Below are positions 8,497 to 16,408 of a stretch of DNA of 64,000 bases, piece after piece (the first letter of the stretch is position 1; every line of letters starts with the position of its first letter). The notes under the pieces are model-generated. The model saw nothing but the letters and a program-made list of their open reading frames with translations, had not been told where the DNA came from and did not search any database. The stretch is from Comamonadaceae bacterium G21597-S1 (GTDB lineage Bacteria; Pseudomonadota; Gammaproteobacteria; Burkholderiales; Burkholderiaceae_C), in contig JAPWHR010000019.1 in assembly GCA_027214345.1 (NCBI GenBank), positions 35,101 through 99,100 on the forward strand. Reading direction: 5' to 3'. The translations under genes were made by a program, and so were the position numbers.

Positions 8497-9366
8497 ATGA
8501 CCACCCCCACTCCGTCGGACCTGCCACTGTCCGGTCGTGTTGCGTTGATCACCGGAGCCAATACCGGCATCGGGCTGGTCAGCGCTCGCGAACTGGCACG
8601 CCAGGGCGCCCACCTGTTCATCACCTGCCGCGATGCGCGTACCTCGCAGGCGGCATTGCAGCGCATTCGCGAGTCCAGCGGCAACCCGCACGTGGAGGCG
8701 CTGCAGATGGACCTGGGCGACTTCACCTCGGTGCGGACCTGCGCGCAGACCTTCCTGGAACGCGATCTGCCGCTGCACCTGCTGGTCAACAACGCCGGGC
8801 TGGCCGGCCAGCGCGGCCTGACCGCATCGGGCTTCGAACTGGCCTTCGGTGTCAACCACCTGGGCCCCTTCCTGTTCACGCAGTTGCTGCTCGACCGCAT
8901 CAAGGCCTCGGCGCCGGCGCGCATCGTGACCGTGGCCAGCCGGGCCCATTACCGCGCCACCGGGCTGGACTGGGATGCCGTGCGCCAGCGCACGCGCAGC
9001 CGCACCGGACTCGATGAATACAGCAACTCCAAGCTGGCCAATGTGCTGTTCAGCGCCGAACTCGGCCGCCGGCTCGCTGGCAGCGGCGTGGGCACCTATG
9101 CGCTGCACCCCGGCGTCGTGGCCACGGACGTCTGGCGCGCCGTGCCCTGGCCATTCCGGCAGCTGATGAAGCTGGGCATGATCTCGACCGAGCAAGGCGC
9201 GCTGACGACGCTGCATTGTTCCACCGCGGACGCCGTCGCCAACGAGACCGGCCTGTATTACGACAAGTGCCAGCCCCGCACACCGAGCGCCTTGGGGCGT
9301 GACTCGCAACTGGCCGCCGAGCTGTGGCGCCGCAGCGCGTCATGGGTCGAGTCGCACACGGCTTGA
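8497..9366 (+). CDS. Short-chain dehydrogenase/reductase (retinol-dehydrogenase-like)
   Basis: A 289-residue SDR. The cofactor motif is [18 protein letters not shown] at residues about 15-32, NNAG lies near residue 95, and the catalytic Ser plus [11 protein letters not shown] (Tyr-x3-Lys) near residues 150-180. The layout resembles the retinol dehydrogenase/WWOX-like subgroup of SDRs that reduce or oxidise hydrophobic carbonyls and alcohols with NADP(H). The ATG at 8497 is preferred over an upstream TTG at 8470 because the Rossmann strand lies at normal distance from it. Neighbours give no pathway hint. It ends 22 bp before the VF530-type gene. Confidence 0.87.
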   Translation: MTTPTPSDLPLSGRVALITGANTGIGLVSARELARQGAHLFITCRDARTSQAALQRIRESSGNPHVEALQMDLGDFTSVRTCAQTFLERDLPLHLLVNNAGLAGQRGLTASGFELAFGVNHLGPFLFTQLLLDRIKASAPARIVTVASRAHYRATGLDWDAVRQRTRSRTGLDEYSNSKLANVLFSAELGRRLAGSGVGTYALHPGVVATDVWRAVPWPFRQLMKLGMISTEQGALTTLHCSTADAVANETGLYYDKCQPRTPSALGRDSQLAAELWRRSASWVESHTA

Positions 9367-9388
9367 TGCGCGCGCAGCCCCCTCGCAC

Positions 9389-9658
9389 ATGGCCACGACG
9401 CCCCCGCCCGACACGCAACCGCGCAATCCCTTGCACGGCATGACGCTCGAGAAGATCCTGCTGGCCCTGGTCGACGCCTACGACTGGCCCGGCCTGGGTC
9501 AGAAGATTCCGCTGCGCTGCTTCACACACGAACCCAGCATCGCGTCGAGCCTGAAATTCCTGCGCAAGACGCCGTGGGCGCGCGAGAAGGTGGAGTCGCT
9601 GTACCTGTTCATGTTGCGCGACACGCGCCGGCGCGCCGGCCACACGCGCCACACCTGA
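9389..9658 (+). CDS. VF530 family protein (DUF2132)
   Basis: An 89-residue small protein matching the VF530/DUF2132 family. The conserved core runs from [19 protein letters not shown] through [20 protein letters not shown] to [10 protein letters not shown], and reads as a compact helical fold. Residues 1-12 are a Pro/Thr-rich tail. This family was structurally described from Vibrio fischeri and is proposed to bind DNA, but its role is not settled. The ATG at 9389 lies 22 bp downstream of the SDR gene, so cotranscription is possible. Confidence 0.85.
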   Translation: MATTPPPDTQPRNPLHGMTLEKILLALVDAYDWPGLGQKIPLRCFTHEPSIASSLKFLRKTPWAREKVESLYLFMLRDTRRRAGHTRHT

Positions 9659-9745
9659 TCCGGATCCTGCCGCGCATCGGCCTGACGACACGGCTGTCCG
9701 CGCGGGCCGGTTGGCATCGCCTGCCCAGGCACGCACAATCGCGCG

Positions 9746-10414
9746 ATGCAGACGGACACATTCATCGAACGCCACCGGCCCGGCTGGCAGGCCGCCTGGC
9801 GGGCACTGGCTCCACGTATGCCCGCCCCCGCGCTGCTGGCGCAGCTGGCCGGTCGTTATGCCGAGCCGCATCGCCACTACCACACGCTGCAGCACCTGGA
9901 CGCCTGCCTGCGCCATCTGGACGCGCTGCGCACGCTGGCACATCGACCGGAAGAAGTCGCGCTGGCGCTGTGGTTCCACGATGCGATCTACGACATCGGC
10001 GCGGCCGACAACGAAGCACGCAGCGCCGACTGGGCCCGCGCGGAACTGCTCGCGCACGGCGCAGCCGACGAGGTCGCGCAACGGATCCATGCACTGGTGA
10101 TGGTGACCCGTCACGACCAGCCGCCGCGCACGCCGGACCAGCAACTGCTGCTGGACGTGGACCTGGCGATCCTGAGCGCACCACCGGCGTTGTTCGACGC
10201 CTACGAGCAGCAGGTCAGGCAGGAATACCGGGCGGTGCCGCCCGCCACCTTTCGCAGCAACCGGCGGCTCATCCTGCAGGGCTTCGTGGACCGACCCCGC
10301 ATCTACCACACCACCGCGTTTCACGACACGCGCGAGGCGCAGGCCCGAGCCAACCTGCAACGCTCGATCCAGGCGCTGGGGCAAGAGCCGCCGGGCCGTT
10401 CCCAAGGCGAATAG
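9746..10414 (+). CDS. HD-domain phosphohydrolase-like protein with repeat-derived C-terminus
   Basis: A 222-residue protein of the predicted metal-dependent phosphohydrolase (HD) group. Metal ligands are visible as YAEPHRHYHTLQHL near residue 40, LALWFHDAIYD near residue 75 (the HD pair) and VTRHDQ near residue 115, with a later Asp in LLDVDLAIL. It probably cleaves a phosphorylated small molecule or nucleotide in the cytosol. The last nine codons (EPPGRSQGE) lie inside the first unit of the 63-bp repeat array beginning at 10387, so the natural C-terminus may have been replaced when the repeat inserted. The gene converges on the creatininase-family gene. Confidence 0.82.
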   Translation: MQTDTFIERHRPGWQAAWRALAPRMPAPALLAQLAGRYAEPHRHYHTLQHLDACLRHLDALRTLAHRPEEVALALWFHDAIYDIGAADNEARSADWARAELLAHGAADEVAQRIHALVMVTRHDQPPRTPDQQLLLDVDLAILSAPPALFDAYEQQVRQEYRAVPPATFRSNRRLILQGFVDRPRIYHTTAFHDTREAQARANLQRSIQALGQEPPGRSQGE

Positions 10415-10610
10415 TCCCGCAGCGCACAGCGCGAAGGGATTCCTGGTGCTCCGCCGGGCCGTTCCCAAGGTGAATAGTCCCGCAGCGCGCAGCGCGAAGG
10501 GATTCCTGGTGAGCCGCCGGGCCGTTCCCAAGGCGAATAGTCCCGCAGCGCGCAGCGCGAAGGGATTCCTGGTGCGCCGCCGGGCCGTTCCCAAGGCGAA
10601 TAGTTACGCA
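10387..10610. repeat. 63-bp tandem repeat array, about 3.5 copies
   Basis: Units begin at 10387, 10450, 10513 and 10576, each exactly 63 bp apart; the last copy breaks down after about 30 bp. Each unit starts with the core GCCGCCGGGCCGTTCCCAAG, continues with GGCGAATAG, and contains an imperfect palindrome in which GAAT, CCC and GCGC face GCGC, GGG and ATTC. Copies differ at a few bases only. The array occupies the gap between two convergent genes and overlaps the stop of the HD gene. A diverged copy of the core is found at 15102-15124. This looks like a dispersed palindromic (REP-like) element that has expanded in tandem. Confidence 0.92.
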
Positions 10611-10648
10611 GCTCTCGTTGACGACCGGACCCGGTCGCGCGTGGAACA

Positions 10649-11485
10649 TCAGTGCGGGAAGTTCGGGCGATCCACCAGTGTCGACAGCGGCAGCCGCGAC
10701 AACTCGGCCAGCAGCAGCGCCAGTTGCTGCGCCGACGCGTCGAGCAACACGCGGCCCTTGTCGGCGCTGGCGGCGGCGGCATTGCCGGCCGCGCCCATGG
10801 CGTTGACGTCCTGCATCTGCCAGGCCAGCTTGGCGCTGCGGCCATTGCCCAGGATCGGAAAGTCACGCGCACGCAGCTGCGACGTGGACGCGAAATCGCG
10901 GGCCTGGGACATGTCGACCCGATCGGCCCGCAGCGCCAGCATCATCGAGGTCTCGACGTCACCGGCATGCACGCCGAATCGCCGCTCGGTGGCGTCGAAC
11001 GGCGCCATCGCCGCGTCGGGCACCGGCAGGTCGTACCAGTTGCTGGAATAGACGATCAGGTCATGGCGCGCACGCAGGTCGCGGGCGACGATGTCCATCA
11101 TGCCGACCTGCCCGCCGTGGGCATTGAACAGCAGCAGCTTGCGAATGCCGGTGGCCGCCACCGCGTCGCCAATGTCGGTCCAGACCCGGATCAGGGTCTC
11201 CGCACCCAGGCTCAGGGTGCCGGGAAATCGGGCGTGTTCGTTGCTCTTGCCGATGCGCTGCGTCGGCAGCACCAGCACCGGCAGGTCCGCGGGCAGCAGC
11301 GGCAAGGCAGCGCCGACGACCGCGTCAACCAGGTCGCTGTCGACGCTCAGCGGCAGGTGCGGGCCATGTTGTTCGGTTGCACCAACCGGCAATACGGCGA
11401 CGACGGCGCCGATATCCGGCGCATCACGCAGGTGCGCGAACTGGCGGGTGGTCAGGTCGGCCCAGAAACGTGAAGGCAGTTGCAT
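10649..11485 (-). CDS. Creatininase-family amidohydrolase
   Basis: A 278-residue protein of the creatininase / creatinine amidohydrolase family. Metal-ligand motifs appear in order: PVGATEQHGPHLPL near residue 35 (Glu and His), SNEHARFPGTLSLG near residue 85, LLLFNAHGGQVG near residue 120, and GVHAGDVETSMML near residue 170 (His and Glu). The fold binds one or two divalent metals and hydrolyses cyclic amides. Known relatives include creatininase, the FAPy deformylase ArfB and the peptidase MftE. Nothing adjacent suggests creatine metabolism or mycofactocin, so the substrate is open. It is a cytosolic monocistronic gene, convergent with the HD gene across the repeat array. Confidence 0.87.
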   Translation of the reverse strand: MQLPSRFWADLTTRQFAHLRDAPDIGAVVAVLPVGATEQHGPHLPLSVDSDLVDAVVGAALPLLPADLPVLVLPTQRIGKSNEHARFPGTLSLGAETLIRVWTDIGDAVAATGIRKLLLFNAHGGQVGMMDIVARDLRARHDLIVYSSNWYDLPVPDAAMAPFDATERRFGVHAGDVETSMMLALRADRVDMSQARDFASTSQLRARDFPILGNGRSAKLAWQMQDVNAMGAAGNAAAASADKGRVLLDASAQQLALLLAELSRLPLSTLVDRPNFPH

Positions 11486-11651
11486 GGCGTGATCTTAGCG
11501 GCAGGCCGACCGCCACAAGCCGTGGCGCGGCCGCTGCCATCACCGCATCGGCACACGGCCGCACCCCCGGACGATCCGGCGCGGGCCATGCTGCGCGCCC
11601 GCATGCATGGGCGCAGTGCCGCCGCCCGGGCCGGGCGCGGCAGGACCGGGT

Positions 11652-11897
11652 TCAGGACGAGGAGCCGCCGTTGAGCTGTGCGTCGAGTTCCTTGCACGAG
11701 GGTGCGCACACGGTTTGGGACTTTCCGGCGACCTTGCGGGTACCCATCAGCGAACGCGGACGGTGCTTGCCGCACATGAAGCAGGACATGGTGGCGCCAC
11801 CGAACGACGCGGCCGCCGCGAAGGGTGACCCCGATGCCTTGGACTTGTAACGCAGGCCATTGGCCTTGACAGCGGTCTTCGCCTCAGCTTTGGCCAT
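11652..11897 (-). CDS. Small conserved-looking protein with a four-Cys zinc-finger pattern
   Basis: An 81-residue protein I do not recognise with certainty. The first 35 residues are Ala/Lys-rich (MAKAEAKTAVKANGLRYKSK) and resemble a flexible nucleic-acid-binding tail. Residues 39-66 hold SCFMCGKHRPRS and later QTVCAPSC, giving a CxxC-(n)-CxxxC arrangement consistent with a small zinc ribbon. A ribosome site AGAAAGG lies upstream of the ATG in the complementary strand. The basic tail plus zinc pattern suggests DNA or RNA binding, which is inference. Long flanking gaps on both sides (166 and 343 bp) indicate its own transcription unit. Confidence 0.7.
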   Translation of the reverse strand: MAKAEAKTAVKANGLRYKSKASGSPFAAAASFGGATMSCFMCGKHRPRSLMGTRKVAGKSQTVCAPSCKELDAQLNGGSSS

Positions 11898-12240
11898 GGA
11901 GCGCCCTTTCTGGTGTGGTCGTGTATGAAATGGTCATGGATGCAATAACGTGGTGATCAGGCAAATAACAGGAACGCGGGCCAGCCATCGCGACTTGGAC
12001 CGGCGGATGTCGATCAAATCCGCCGGCGACTGCCGTCTTCTTCTTGACTACTACAGCAGGGGAAAAGCCGGGGCCCCGGGGGGCACTGTGCCCGGTACGG
12101 GCCAGCACTTCCCGGCCACGAAACAGCCGGGCGCATCTCTCCTGACAAAATCCTATTTTATCGGCATGCGCGTGCGCTGACCCGCGGCGGAACACAAGAC
12201 CCTGCCGGCAGGATCCGAACCGGCCGGCGGCGCGGCACGG
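11898..12240. other. 343-bp non-coding gap with a strong hairpin at 12000-12026
   Basis: No convincing gene is seen here. The gap lies between the 3' end of the Cys/Met PLP gene and the 5' end of the small four-Cys gene, so it must carry the promoter of the latter. It holds a perfect 9-bp stem, CCGGCGGAT facing ATCCGCCGG with a 9-nt loop, at 12000-12026, and a palindrome GGGCACTGTGCCC at 12081-12093. Neither is followed by a T tract on either strand, so they are not ordinary intrinsic terminators. The part near 12140-12165 is AT-rich for this window. Confidence 0.6.
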
Positions 12241-13404
12241 TCACGCCCCCGCAGCCGCGTGGGCCTGGCGCAGGGCCTGCTCCAGATCGTCGATCAAATC
12301 CTGCACATGTTCGATGCCGACCGACAGGCGCAACAGGTCGGTCGGTACCGGGGAACCCGCCCCTTCGACGCTGGCGCGATGCTCGATCAGGCTCTCGGTT
12401 CCACCCAGCGACGTGGCGCGTTTCCACAGGGCGACCCGGGCCGCCGTGGCCACGGCCGCCGCTTCTCCGCCGGCCACGCGGATCGACAACATGCCGCCGA
12501 AGCCGCCCGTCATCTGGCGCGCCGCCACCGCATGACCCTGGGCCGACGGCAGGCCGGGGTACAGGACCTCGGCCACCCGGCCATGGCCGTCGAAGTGCTG
12601 CGCGATCTGCAGTGCCGACGCACTGGCCGCCCGCACCCGCAGATACAGGGTGCGCATGCCACGCAGCAGCATCCAGGCCTCGAACGACCCCAGCGTGCCG
12701 CCGACCTGCGCCCGGACCGCGCGGATCCGTTGCCACATGGCGTTGTCCTCGCGCGTGACCAGCACGCCGGCGATCAGGTCCGAATGCCCGTTGAGGTATT
12801 TCGTCGCCGCATGCATGACGATGTCGGCGCCCAGCTCCAGCGGACGCGTCAGCACCGGGCTGGCCACGGTGGAGTCGACGGCCAGCGCCGCACCGGCGGC
12901 ATGGGCGATCGCGGCCGTGGCCTCGATGTCGGTGACCGTCCACAGCGGATTGGCCGGCGTCTCGATCCAGACCAGCCGGGTCTTGCCCGGGCGGATGGCC
13001 GCCTGCACCGCGGCCGGGTCGGTCATGTCGACCAGTTCGACCTGCAGTCCCCAGTGGGTCGCGAAGTTCAACAGCCAGTTGCGCAGCGACCAGTACATGA
13101 CCTTGGGCGCCAGCACATGGTCACCGGGCGCCAGGGCCTGGAACACCGCGGTCGCCGCCGCCATGCCGGAGGCGAACAACAGGCTGGCCGCGCCGTGTTC
13201 GAGTTGCGTGACGACGGCCTCGGCCTGGTCGAACGACGGGTTGTCGGCACGCGCATATACCCGGCCCGAGCGGTACTGGTTGTCCTCGTCGCGCAGGTAG
13301 GTCGACGAGACATGGATCGGCGGTGTGATCGCGCGTGTCTTCTCGTCGATCCAGCCCAGTCCCTGGGCGGCAATGGTTTCGGGTTTGGCGTTCGTGTGGT
13401 CCAT
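12241..13404 (-). CDS. Cys/Met-metabolism PLP enzyme (cystathionine beta-lyase/gamma-synthase family)
   Basis: A 387-residue fold-type I PLP enzyme. The N-terminal PPIHVSSTY and YARADNPS segments, the glycine-rich FASGMAAATAVF, the PLP-Asp in AVDSTVASP and the Schiff-base Lys in HAATKYLNGHSD (around residue 205) all match the trans-sulfuration family. LGGTESLIEHRAS near residue 350 is the C-terminal substrate-binding segment. It could be cystathionine beta-lyase (MetC), gamma-lyase or gamma-synthase; the family motifs alone do not separate these, so no symbol is given. The ATG at 13404 gives the usual length. It starts 26 bp after the end of the radical SAM gene on the same strand. Confidence 0.87.
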   Translation of the reverse strand: MDHTNAKPETIAAQGLGWIDEKTRAITPPIHVSSTYLRDEDNQYRSGRVYARADNPSFDQAEAVVTQLEHGAASLLFASGMAAATAVFQALAPGDHVLAPKVMYWSLRNWLLNFATHWGLQVELVDMTDPAAVQAAIRPGKTRLVWIETPANPLWTVTDIEATAAIAHAAGAALAVDSTVASPVLTRPLELGADIVMHAATKYLNGHSDLIAGVLVTREDNAMWQRIRAVRAQVGGTLGSFEAWMLLRGMRTLYLRVRAASASALQIAQHFDGHGRVAEVLYPGLPSAQGHAVAARQMTGGFGGMLSIRVAGGEAAAVATAARVALWKRATSLGGTESLIEHRASVEGAGSPVPTDLLRLSVGIEHVQDLIDDLEQALRQAHAAAGA

Positions 13405-13430
13405 GGTGGGGTCTCGATGCGGAAGCAGGG

Positions 13431-15170
13431 TTATACCCGGTCCGCCGCCACGGCAGCGGCGCCATCGGATGTGTCCACGGACAGGCCACGGCCATCGCGG
13501 TGCTGCGCCTGGCGCGCCTGCAGCGCGCCGGCGCGGCGTGGGTTCGGGTGGCGCGCCGGCGGCAGCAGGTCGTGCAAGGCCGTGGGCCGGGCGCGCGCGC
13601 CGCTGTGCAGGTAGTCGGCCAGCAGGCTGGCACGGCAGCTGTCGCGGTCCATACCACGTTCGCCGTGCAGATACTCCAGCAGCCGGTCGACCAGCATCTC
13701 CGGCGTCAGGCCGCTGGTCATGCCGGTGCGCGCCCACAACCAGTCGGAAAACGCCAGCATGGCCGCGAACGGCGAACCGCCATCGCCGACCGGGTCGTCG
13801 CCCGACCCATCCACACGCGGGGGCTGGCCGAGCAACAGGCGCAGGCTGCGCTGGAAGCGGCCGGAATTGGCCAGCAGGTCCCAGTACCGCGCCAGGCGCA
13901 CGAAACGCTGCATGTCGGCCGCCGTCACGCTGGCGGTCTGTTGCACGGTGTAGGGGGGCGCCGGGTCGTAGACCATGCCATGTTCGGCCCCGAGCCGGGT
14001 GATCGGCGTGCCGCGCAGGCGCTTGAGCACGCCGAGCTGGATCTCGTGCGGACCCAGCGCCAGCAGGCGGTCGAAACCGGCGCCGAAACAGGCCAGGTCC
14101 TCACCCGGCAGGCCGAAGATCAGGTCCGCATGCAGGTGGGCGTTCGAGGCCCGGGCCAGCCAGCGCAGGTTGTCCACCGTGCGTTCGTTGTCCTGGCGCC
14201 GGGAAATCAGCTGCTGCACCGGCTCGCTGAAGGTCTGGACACCGACTTCGAACTGCAGCACGCCGGGTGGGAAGCGCGCAATCATGTCCTTCAGTGGTGC
14301 CGGCAGATGGTCCGGGATGACCTCGAAATGCACGAACAGCGGCGCCTCGCCCGCCTGCGGCAGCCGGTCCAGGAAGAACTGCAGGATGCGCAGCGCGGCC
14401 GCGATCTTCAGGTTGAAGGTGCGGTCGACGAACTTGAAGTTGCGCGCACCGCGCCGATACAAGGCGTCGAGTTCGCCCAGGAAACGCTCGGCGTCGAAGG
14501 CCCAGGCGGTCTTGTCCAGTGCGCTCAGGCAGAACGCGCACTTGAACGGGCAGCCACGCGAGGCCTCGACATACAGCAGCCGGTGCGCCAGGTCGTCGGC
14601 CGTGTATTCGGCATACGGCAGTGCGATCACGTCCAGCGGCGGCTGCTCGCCGGCGATGATCTTCATCAGGGGCCGCGGGCCGTGCAGCAGGGCCCGGCAC
14701 AACTTCGGGAAACTGACATCGCCCCAGCCCGTGATCACGTGATCGGCCAGTGCCACGATATCCTGCTGCTCGCATTCGTGGCTGACTTCGGGCCCGCCGA
14801 GCACGATCTTCAGCGAGGGTCGGCGTGCGCGCAATTCGCGCACCAGTGCGCAGGTCTGGGTCACGTTCCAGATATAGACGCCGAAGCCGATGACCTGCGT
14901 GCCGCCGGTGGGCGGGCCGCAGGTGTCCAGCAGGTCCTGCGCCAGCTCCTGCGTCGCGCGGGCGATGGTGTATTCACGCAGCACCGTGTGTTCGCGCAGT
15001 TCATGCATGTTGGCCAGCAGATACCGCAGGCCCAGCGAGGCGTGGATGTACTTCGCGTTGAGCGTGCACAGGATCACGGCGGGCAGGGTCGGCGCACGAG
15101 CGCCGCCGGGCCGCTCCCAAGGCGCTTGCACGGCAGCCCGCCGGGCAAAGGTATCGAGGTGATCGGGCAT
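13431..15170 (-). CDS. B12-binding-domain radical SAM protein (DUF4080 type)
   Basis: A protein of about 579 residues. The N-terminal half has a cobalamin-binding-like Rossmann domain with TLNAKYIHASLGLRYLLAN near residue 35 and GFGVYIWN near residue 85. A radical SAM core follows, with the cluster motif CPFKCAFCLS (Cx3Cx2C) near residue 200. A C-terminal DUF4080 region follows. It should bind a 4Fe-4S cluster and SAM; the reaction is unknown. The start is uncertain. ATG at 15170 gives an N-terminus that reads through a copy of the dispersed repeat (APWERPGGARAPT), and the conserved domain begins only about 15 residues later, so the native start may be a GTG just inside. It diverges from the AlaX-like gene. 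Confidence 0.85.
   Translation of the reverse strand: MPDHLDTFARRAAVQAPWERPGGARAPTLPAVILCTLNAKYIHASLGLRYLLANMHELREHTVLREYTIARATQELAQDLLDTCGPPTGGTQVIGFGVYIWNVTQTCALVRELRARRPSLKIVLGGPEVSHECEQQDIVALADHVITGWGDVSFPKLCRALLHGPRPLMKIIAGEQPPLDVIALPYAEYTADDLAHRLLYVEASRGCPFKCAFCLSALDKTAWAFDAERFLGELDALYRRGARNFKFVDRTFNLKIAAALRILQFFLDRLPQAGEAPLFVHFEVIPDHLPAPLKDMIARFPPGVLQFEVGVQTFSEPVQQLISRRQDNERTVDNLRWLARASNAHLHADLIFGLPGEDLACFGAGFDRLLALGPHEIQLGVLKRLRGTPITRLGAEHGMVYDPAPPYTVQQTASVTAADMQRFVRLARYWDLLANSGRFQRSLRLLLGQPPRVDGSGDDPVGDGGSPFAAMLAFSDWLWARTGMTSGLTPEMLVDRLLEYLHGERGMDRDSCRASLLADYLHSGARARPTALHDLLPPARHPNPRRAGALQARQAQHRDGRGLSVDTSDGAAAVAADRV
15102..15124. repeat. Single copy of the dispersed repeat core
   Basis: The stretch matches the core of the 10387 array with one C-for-T change (GGGCCGCTCCCAAGG). 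It lies in the same orientation and falls within the N-terminal codons of the radical SAM gene, where it is translated on the minus strand as PWERPGGA. Confidence 0.75.
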
Positions 15171-15189
15171 GTCGCTATTATTGGCCGCC

Positions 15190-15948
15190 ATGACCCAGGA
15201 GCTTTTCCGCGCCGACTCTTACCTGACCGAATGCAGCGCGACGGTCACCGCCATCGGGCCGCAGGGCATTGTGCTCGACCGCACCGTTTTTTACCCCATG
15301 GGCGGCGGCCAGGCGGGCGATGCCGGCGTGCTGGTCATCGACAGCGGCGCGGGCGCCGGGCAAGAAGTCACCATCGCCGACACGCGCAAGGGCAAGGACG
15401 CCGAGGGCCGCTACACCAGCGATATCTGCCACCTGCCGGCCACGCCGGCGGACGCCGCCGACGCGCCGCCGCTGGCGGTCGGCGACACGGTCACCGCGCG
15501 CATCGACTGGCAGCGCCGGCACCGGCTGATGCGTTTCCACACCACGACCCACCTGCTGTGCCACCTGGTGCCGCAGCTGGTCAACGGCTGTTCGATCACG
15601 CCCGACTATGCGCGGCTGGACTTCAACATGACCGATCCGCTGGACAAGGAGGCCTTGAGCGCCGGCATCGCCGCGCTGGTCGCGGCCGGCCATCCGGTCG
15701 CGATCGGCGCGATCAGCGACGCCGAACTGGACGCCAACCCGGCCCTGGTCAAGAGCATGAGCGTGCAGCCGCCCCGGGGCAGCGGCAGCATCCGCACCGT
15801 GCGTATCGGGCAGGACGAGCAGATCGACCTGCAGCCCTGTGGCGGCACCCACGTGGCCAATACCGCCGAGATCGGCACGGTCATCGTGACCAGGATCGAG
15901 AAAAAGAGCGCCTCGACTCGGCGCGTGGTGCTGGGTTTCGCCGGCTGA
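15190..15948 (+). CDS. AlaX-type alanyl-tRNA editing protein
   Basis: A 252-residue stand-alone editing protein related to the C-terminal half of alanyl-tRNA synthetase. FYPMGGGQAGDAG near residue 35 marks the N-terminal barrel. RLMRFHTTTHLLCHLV near residue 115 gives the HxxxH zinc ligands, and LQPCGGTHVANT near residue 215 gives the Cys and His that complete the zinc site. It hydrolyses mischarged Ser- or Gly-tRNA(Ala) in the cytosol. The ATG at 15190 was chosen over one at 15169 because the family starts right at the TQELFRADSYL strand. The two candidate starts overlap the 5' end of the divergent radical SAM gene. It is followed closely by the YggU gene. Confidence 0.88.
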   Translation: MTQELFRADSYLTECSATVTAIGPQGIVLDRTVFYPMGGGQAGDAGVLVIDSGAGAGQEVTIADTRKGKDAEGRYTSDICHLPATPADAADAPPLAVGDTVTARIDWQRRHRLMRFHTTTHLLCHLVPQLVNGCSITPDYARLDFNMTDPLDKEALSAGIAALVAAGHPVAIGAISDAELDANPALVKSMSVQPPRGSGSIRTVRIGQDEQIDLQPCGGTHVANTAEIGTVIVTRIEKKSASTRRVVLGFAG

Positions 15949-15965
15949 GCGGTGGCGCGACAGCC

Positions 15966-16295
15966 GTGGCGGCATCCCCGCACCGATTCGGCGACGACGA
16001 CACCTTCTTCGCCTGGGACGGCGACACGCTGATCGTCAACATCCTGGGCAAGCCAGCCGCGGGCCGCGACGCGATCGGCAAGCCCAAGGGCAACCAGCTC
16101 AAGGTCAGCGTCACTGCGACGCCGAAAAACGGCAAGGCCACCGACCACATGGTGCGATTCCTGGCGCCGCTGTTCGGCGTGCCGGTGTCGCGGATCACCG
16201 TCGTGTTCGGCCGGGAAAACATCCACAAGCAACTGCGCATCATGGCGCCGACGCGCCTGCCGGCCGTGTTCGGCGACGATTCCCGCACGCGCTGA
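15966..16295 (+). CDS. YggU/DUF167 family protein
   Basis: A 109-residue protein with a GTG start at 15966, 17 bp after the AlaX stop. The family core is clear: VNILGKPAAGRDAIG, then NQLKVSVTATPKNGKATDH, then LAPLFGVPVSRITVVFGR. These build the small alpha/beta DUF167 fold of E. coli YggU. The function of the family is not established. The gene's tight spacing after the AlaX-like gene suggests cotranscription. The GTG was selected because no ATG lies in frame and it gives the normal family length. Confidence 0.83.
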   Translation: MAASPHRFGDDDTFFAWDGDTLIVNILGKPAAGRDAIGKPKGNQLKVSVTATPKNGKATDHMVRFLAPLFGVPVSRITVVFGRENIHKQLRIMAPTRLPAVFGDDSRTR

Positions 16296-16408
16296 CTGCC
16301 CGGCCGGCGCCGGCGACAATCCGGGGGTGCGTCCGCGCGCCATCCCTACGGCAGGACCGCCCCGGGCGCCGCGGAACTTTGTCATCCTGCGCTGCTCCCA
16401 CCGTGTCC

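Noticed and set aside
10387..10610. The repeat array read as a CRISPR.
   Set aside because: The units are contiguous and nearly identical over all 63 bp, with no variable spacers and no cas genes.
13335..16295. A very long plus-strand frame running from inside the radical SAM gene into YggU.
   Set aside because: Only the last 330 bases are coding (YggU). The rest is antisense shadow of the radical SAM gene and an off-frame of the AlaX gene.
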